NCBI GenBank assembly: GCA_029560455.1
Contig: JAKQKW010000287.1
Coordinates: forward strand, 1-9,391
Length of the DNA stretch: 9,391 nucleotides
Direction: 5' to 3'
Origin: Candidatus Rifleibacteriota bacterium
GTDB lineage: Bacteria > Riflebacteria > Ozemobacteria > Ozemobacterales > Ozemobacteraceae
Below the pieces are notes generated by a model, which saw nothing but the letters and a program-made list of their open reading frames with translations, ran no database searches and was not told the origin of the DNA. The position numbers were made by a program, and so were the translations under genes. This document shows positions 7,092-9,391 of this stretch, in pieces. Positions within the stretch are counted from its first letter, which is position 1; each line of letters opens with the position of its first letter.

Positions 7092-7416
7092 CTCAGACAG
7101 AACCTTTCTTCGATTGGGGTACAATGAGGGTAGCATAAACCGGCATAATTAAGCTCAATTATCAGGTAATACTTCAGGGCAAACGAAGTAAGCTTCTGGA
7201 TTCCGGCTCTACACACGGAATGTCGAGTATTAATTGCGCCATTCTCGCGGTTATGCACGGAGAACACAGGCAGAAATCTCCTTCTGATAAGGGACACGGG
7301 CATTTTAGTGCGATTGCCCATGATAATACTTCTTTCACTGCTGCGGCCGCAAAAAAAATATGGGATTTTTATGGCGATGGAGTATAATAGCTGAAAGTCA
7401 ATCTGTGGGTGAGAAT
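7092..7416. other. divergent intergenic region, probable promoters, no gene seen
   Basis: 325 nt between the two divergent starts. Open frames here are shadows without features. For the minus-strand gene a weak candidate is TTGAGC (7153-7158 on the complement) with TATGCT (7132-7137), but their spacing is only 15 nt. Small inverted repeats occur at 7200-7205/7216-7221 (ATTCCG/CGGAAT), 7259-7263/7277-7281 (GGAGA/TCTCC) and 7298-7302/7315-7319 (GGGCA/TGCCC), none convincing as an operator. A palindrome TGCGGCCGCA followed by an A-run sits at 7342-7358. Confidence 0.5.
7383..7388 (+). promoter_or_regulatory. candidate -10 box (TATAAT) of the methyltransferase gene
   Basis: A perfect TATAAT lies 28 nt before the ATG at 7417, leaving a short leader with a GGTGAG ribosome site. 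No good -35 box is found 16-18 nt upstream, and there is no extended -10 TG. Position favours it; sequence support is partial. Confidence 0.35.
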
Positions 7417-7995
7417 ATGAGCCGGTGGCAGTTTGTAAAGCAGTTCTGTCGGGAACCCCGAAAAATCGGGGCAATTGCGCCCAGTTCGCAGAAACTGGCG
7501 CGCCGCATGCTGCAGCCGATCAATTTCAATCGCGCCCGTGTCATTGTTGAATTTGGCTCGGGCACTGGTGCTTTTACTCGCAAAGTAGTCGAGCAAATCG
7601 ACCCTGAGAAAACCGTATTTTTCGGGTTTGAGCTGAATGAGCAGATGAACCGCATCGCCAGCCAGAATGTTCCCGAGATTCCCATTTATCAGGATTCAGC
7701 TGCAGAGATCCGCAAATATCTCAGGCAGCACGGAGTAAAGCATGCTGACGCAGTTATCAGTGGGCTACCCTGGGCTGTATTCCCTGAAGAGCTTCAGGAT
7801 GAAATACTTTACGAGACCGTTGCCAGCCTGAGAAAGGGCGGGGTTTTCACCACCTTCGCCTATCTGCACGGGCTGCTGCTGCCATCAGGCATCAGATTCA
7901 GAAAAAAGCTGCAGAAACATTTTTCAGAAGTTAAAACCAGCCCGGTGGTCTGGAACAACATACCACCTGCTCTCGTTTACTGGTGTCGCAAGTAA
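7417..7995 (+). CDS. SAM-dependent methyltransferase, PmtA-like phospholipid N-methyltransferase family
   Basis: 192-residue class I methyltransferase. It opens with the pattern FVKQFCREPRKIGAIAPSSQKLAR (residues 6-29), a hallmark of bacterial PmtA-like enzymes that methylate phosphatidylethanolamine on the way to phosphatidylcholine at the inner face of the membrane. Motif I VEFGSGTGAF is at 44-53, the acidic SAM ribose ligand is probably Glu72 (GFELNEQM), and SGLPW at 115-119 is the active-site loop. The end, VVWNNIPPALVYWCRK, also fits. No membrane helix; an amphipathic N terminus is plausible. I chose ATG at 7417, which follows GGTGAG at good spacing; the in-frame ATG at 7360 has no such site and gives an unrelated N terminus. 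Related rRNA adenine dimethylases share the fold, so the substrate is not proven. It ends 24 nt from the convergent permease gene, with no terminator visible between. Confidence 0.8.
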   Translation: MSRWQFVKQFCREPRKIGAIAPSSQKLARRMLQPINFNRARVIVEFGSGTGAFTRKVVEQIDPEKTVFFGFELNEQMNRIASQNVPEIPIYQDSAAEIRKYLRQHGVKHADAVISGLPWAVFPEELQDEILYETVASLRKGGVFTTFAYLHGLLLPSGIRFRKKLQKHFSEVKTSPVVWNNIPPALVYWCRK

Positions 7996-8019
7996 TTTCT
8001 TCGTCAGGCAATATTACAC

Positions 8020-9330
8020 TCAGGCGAGATAGAGAGCGACACCGGCAAAAAAGGTTATCACCCAGAGAACTGGTGAGGTTTCGCTGATTTTACCGCTGTA
8101 AACTTTCAACAGCAGAAAGAGAATCAGACCCCAGCTGATGCCCTGGCTGATCGAGAAGGTGAACGGAATCAGAATCAGTGCCGCAAACGCCGGCAACCCG
8201 ACTTCATAATCTTTCCAGTCGACGCCGGCAATGGCCCGCAACATGAAAAAGCCGACCAGCAGCAGTGCCGGAGCGATGGCGCAGGCTGGTATCATCTGCA
8301 GCATCGGGGCCAGCCAGAGAAACGGCAGAAACAGAAGCCCGCAGACAACCGCAGTCAGACCGGTACGGCCGCCCTGTTCCACACCGGCAGCACTCTCGAC
8401 GTAGGTGGTGCCTGAACTGCTGCCAACCAGACCTGAGAGCGTCGTAGAAACAGCGTCGACCAGCAGGGCTTTGTCGAAGTTGCGCGGTTCGCCGGTTTCA
8501 TCGACCATGTTGGCAACCGAAGCGACGCCGAGAAAAGTCGAGATGGAATCGAACATATCGGTAAACAGCAGCGTAAAAACGGCACCCATGATGCCGAAAC
8601 TCAGCGCCCCGCGAATGTCGAGCTGCAGAAACACCGAAGAAAAGTCAGGGGTTGAATAAAGCTGCGATGGGATCTGCACAAGAATCTGACCGGGCCAGAT
8701 TCTGCCGTGGCTGACGGCAAGAACGGTTGTAAAAGCGATACCGAGCAACAGGCTGCCTGGTATTTTGTTCTGTTCAAAGAATATGGTGAGTGCCAGACCG
8801 ATGAGAAATACGATAGTCTGAGCATTGAAGCCGCCGAAGCTTACCAGCGTGGCTGGATTTGCCACAATAAAGCCGGCAGATTTAAGCGCCAGCAGGCAGA
8901 GAAAAAGCCCGATGCCGGCCGCCACACCCAGTCTGACACAGTGTGGGATCGCTCTGACAATTGCTTCGCGCAGGCGAAATATCGTCATCAGCAGAAAAAT
9001 CAGACCTGAGATAAAAACTGCGCCAAGTGCAGTCTGCCAGGGAATTTTCATGCCAATTACCATACTGAAGGTAAAAAAAGCATTGATGCCCATGCCAGGT
9101 GCCAGAGCAAAGGGCAGATTGGCGACCAGGCCCATGAGAATGCTAGAAAGAGAGGCAACGAGAACGGTGGCGGTCAGAACCCCGGCGAATGACATGCCGG
9201 CATTTTCGAGAATCATCGGGTTAACCGCCAGAATGTAGGCCATGGTCATAAAGGTGGTAATGCCGGCGAGAATCTCGGTTCTGACGTCGGTTTCGTTGGC
9301 CTTCAGGCTAAAAAATCTCTCAAGCATCAT
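8020..9330 (-). CDS. NCS2-family purine permease, AzgA type (adenine/guanine/hypoxanthine)
   Basis: 436-residue inner-membrane protein with about 12-14 hydrophobic segments; probable proton symporter importing purine bases. Family signatures: TTFMTMAYILAVNP in the first helix (25-38), FALAPGMGINAFF (74-86), TDMFDSISTFLGVA (257-270) and GSSSGTTYVESAAGVEQGGRTGLTA (303-327), with Glu312 at the expected substrate site of the tenth helix. These place it in the AzgA (COG2252) branch rather than the uracil/xanthine branch. Exact substrate cannot be told from sequence. The start has two adjacent ATG codons (9330 and 9327) after GAGGT; the second has the better spacing, the first overlaps the stop of a probable upstream gene as ATGA. 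Likely the downstream member of a purine-related operon that enters from the right edge. Confidence 0.93.
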   Translation of the reverse strand: MMLERFFSLKANETDVRTEILAGITTFMTMAYILAVNPMILENAGMSFAGVLTATVLVASLSSILMGLVANLPFALAPGMGINAFFTFSMVIGMKIPWQTALGAVFISGLIFLLMTIFRLREAIVRAIPHCVRLGVAAGIGLFLCLLALKSAGFIVANPATLVSFGGFNAQTIVFLIGLALTIFFEQNKIPGSLLLGIAFTTVLAVSHGRIWPGQILVQIPSQLYSTPDFSSVFLQLDIRGALSFGIMGAVFTLLFTDMFDSISTFLGVASVANMVDETGEPRNFDKALLVDAVSTTLSGLVGSSSGTTYVESAAGVEQGGRTGLTAVVCGLLFLPFLWLAPMLQMIPACAIAPALLLVGFFMLRAIAGVDWKDYEVGLPAFAALILIPFTFSISQGISWGLILFLLLKVYSGKISETSPVLWVITFFAGVALYLA

Positions 9331-9389
9331 TTTACCTCTTTTTTTTCAGCGGCCAGTTTGATCTGCGTACCGCTGAGCATGTTTTGCAC
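9327..9389 (-). CDS. probable 3' end of an upstream gene coupled to the permease
   Basis: In one minus-strand frame the last 63 nt read through 20 codons, ending in IKLAAEKKEVK and a TGA that overlaps the permease ATG as ATGA. The other two frames also reach stops, but the overlap, the codon choice (CTG, GCC, GAA, AAA) like the neighbours, and the GAGGT ribosome site lying inside its last codons are typical of a translationally coupled operon pair. Too short to identify the protein. Confidence 0.45.
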   Translation of the reverse strand: MQNMLSGTQIKLAAEKKEVK

Positions 9390-9391
9390 GG

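Noticed and set aside
7342..7358. TGCGGCCGCA palindrome with an A-run, as a terminator or operator
   Set aside because: The palindrome has no loop and would be a poor RNA hairpin; it could be a protein site, but one copy alone is no evidence.
7088..7474. 128-codon minus-strand open frame in front of the FadL-type gene
   Set aside because: It covers the divergent promoter region and overlaps starts on both sides; its translation has no plausible protein features.

Overview
The window reads as a chromosomal segment of a Gram-negative, probably anaerobic, amino-acid-fermenting bacterium. Gram-negative is inferred from a FadL/OMPP1-type outer-membrane beta-barrel with a signal peptide and a C-terminal Phe. 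The fermentative lifestyle is inferred from a lysine aminomutase operon. I cannot assign a lineage from the sequence alone. Base composition is moderate (G+C near one half) and looks even across all the genes, so nothing suggests recent foreign DNA, and I found no mobile element, CRISPR array, tRNA or rRNA.

Left half (1-5450, + strand): a tight operon kamA(3' end)-kamB-kamC-kamD-kamE. KamA (radical-SAM, PLP, zinc) turns L-lysine into L-beta-lysine. KamD and KamE form the adenosylcobalamin- and PLP-dependent lysine/beta-lysine 5,6-aminomutase, the next step of lysine fermentation to acetate, butyrate and ammonia. KamB (P-loop protein) and KamC (MutS-type ATPase without mismatch-recognition domains) are the proposed reactivase that restores the mutase after its B12 cofactor is damaged. 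Residues known to be critical in clostridial KamA, KamD and KamE are present, with identical spacing or numbering. The joints are tight: 3 nt between kamA and kamB, 8 nt overlap kamB/kamC, 76 nt between kamC and kamD, 4 nt overlap kamD/kamE. The downstream lysine genes (kdd, kce, kal) are not in the window and may lie upstream of position 1.

Middle (5451-7091): a strong, nearly symmetric intrinsic terminator follows kamE. The rest of the 342-nt convergent intergenic region carries a run of further hairpins, several with GGA or UCC in the loop. Then comes a FadL-type outer-membrane transporter gene on the minus strand.

Right part (7092-9391): a 325-nt divergent intergenic region, then a small SAM-dependent methyltransferase of the PmtA-like phospholipid N-methyltransferase type (+ strand). 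It converges with an AzgA-type NCS2 purine permease (- strand). The last 65 nt hold the probable 3' end of another minus-strand gene whose stop codon overlaps the permease start. These right-hand genes have no evident functional link to lysine fermentation.
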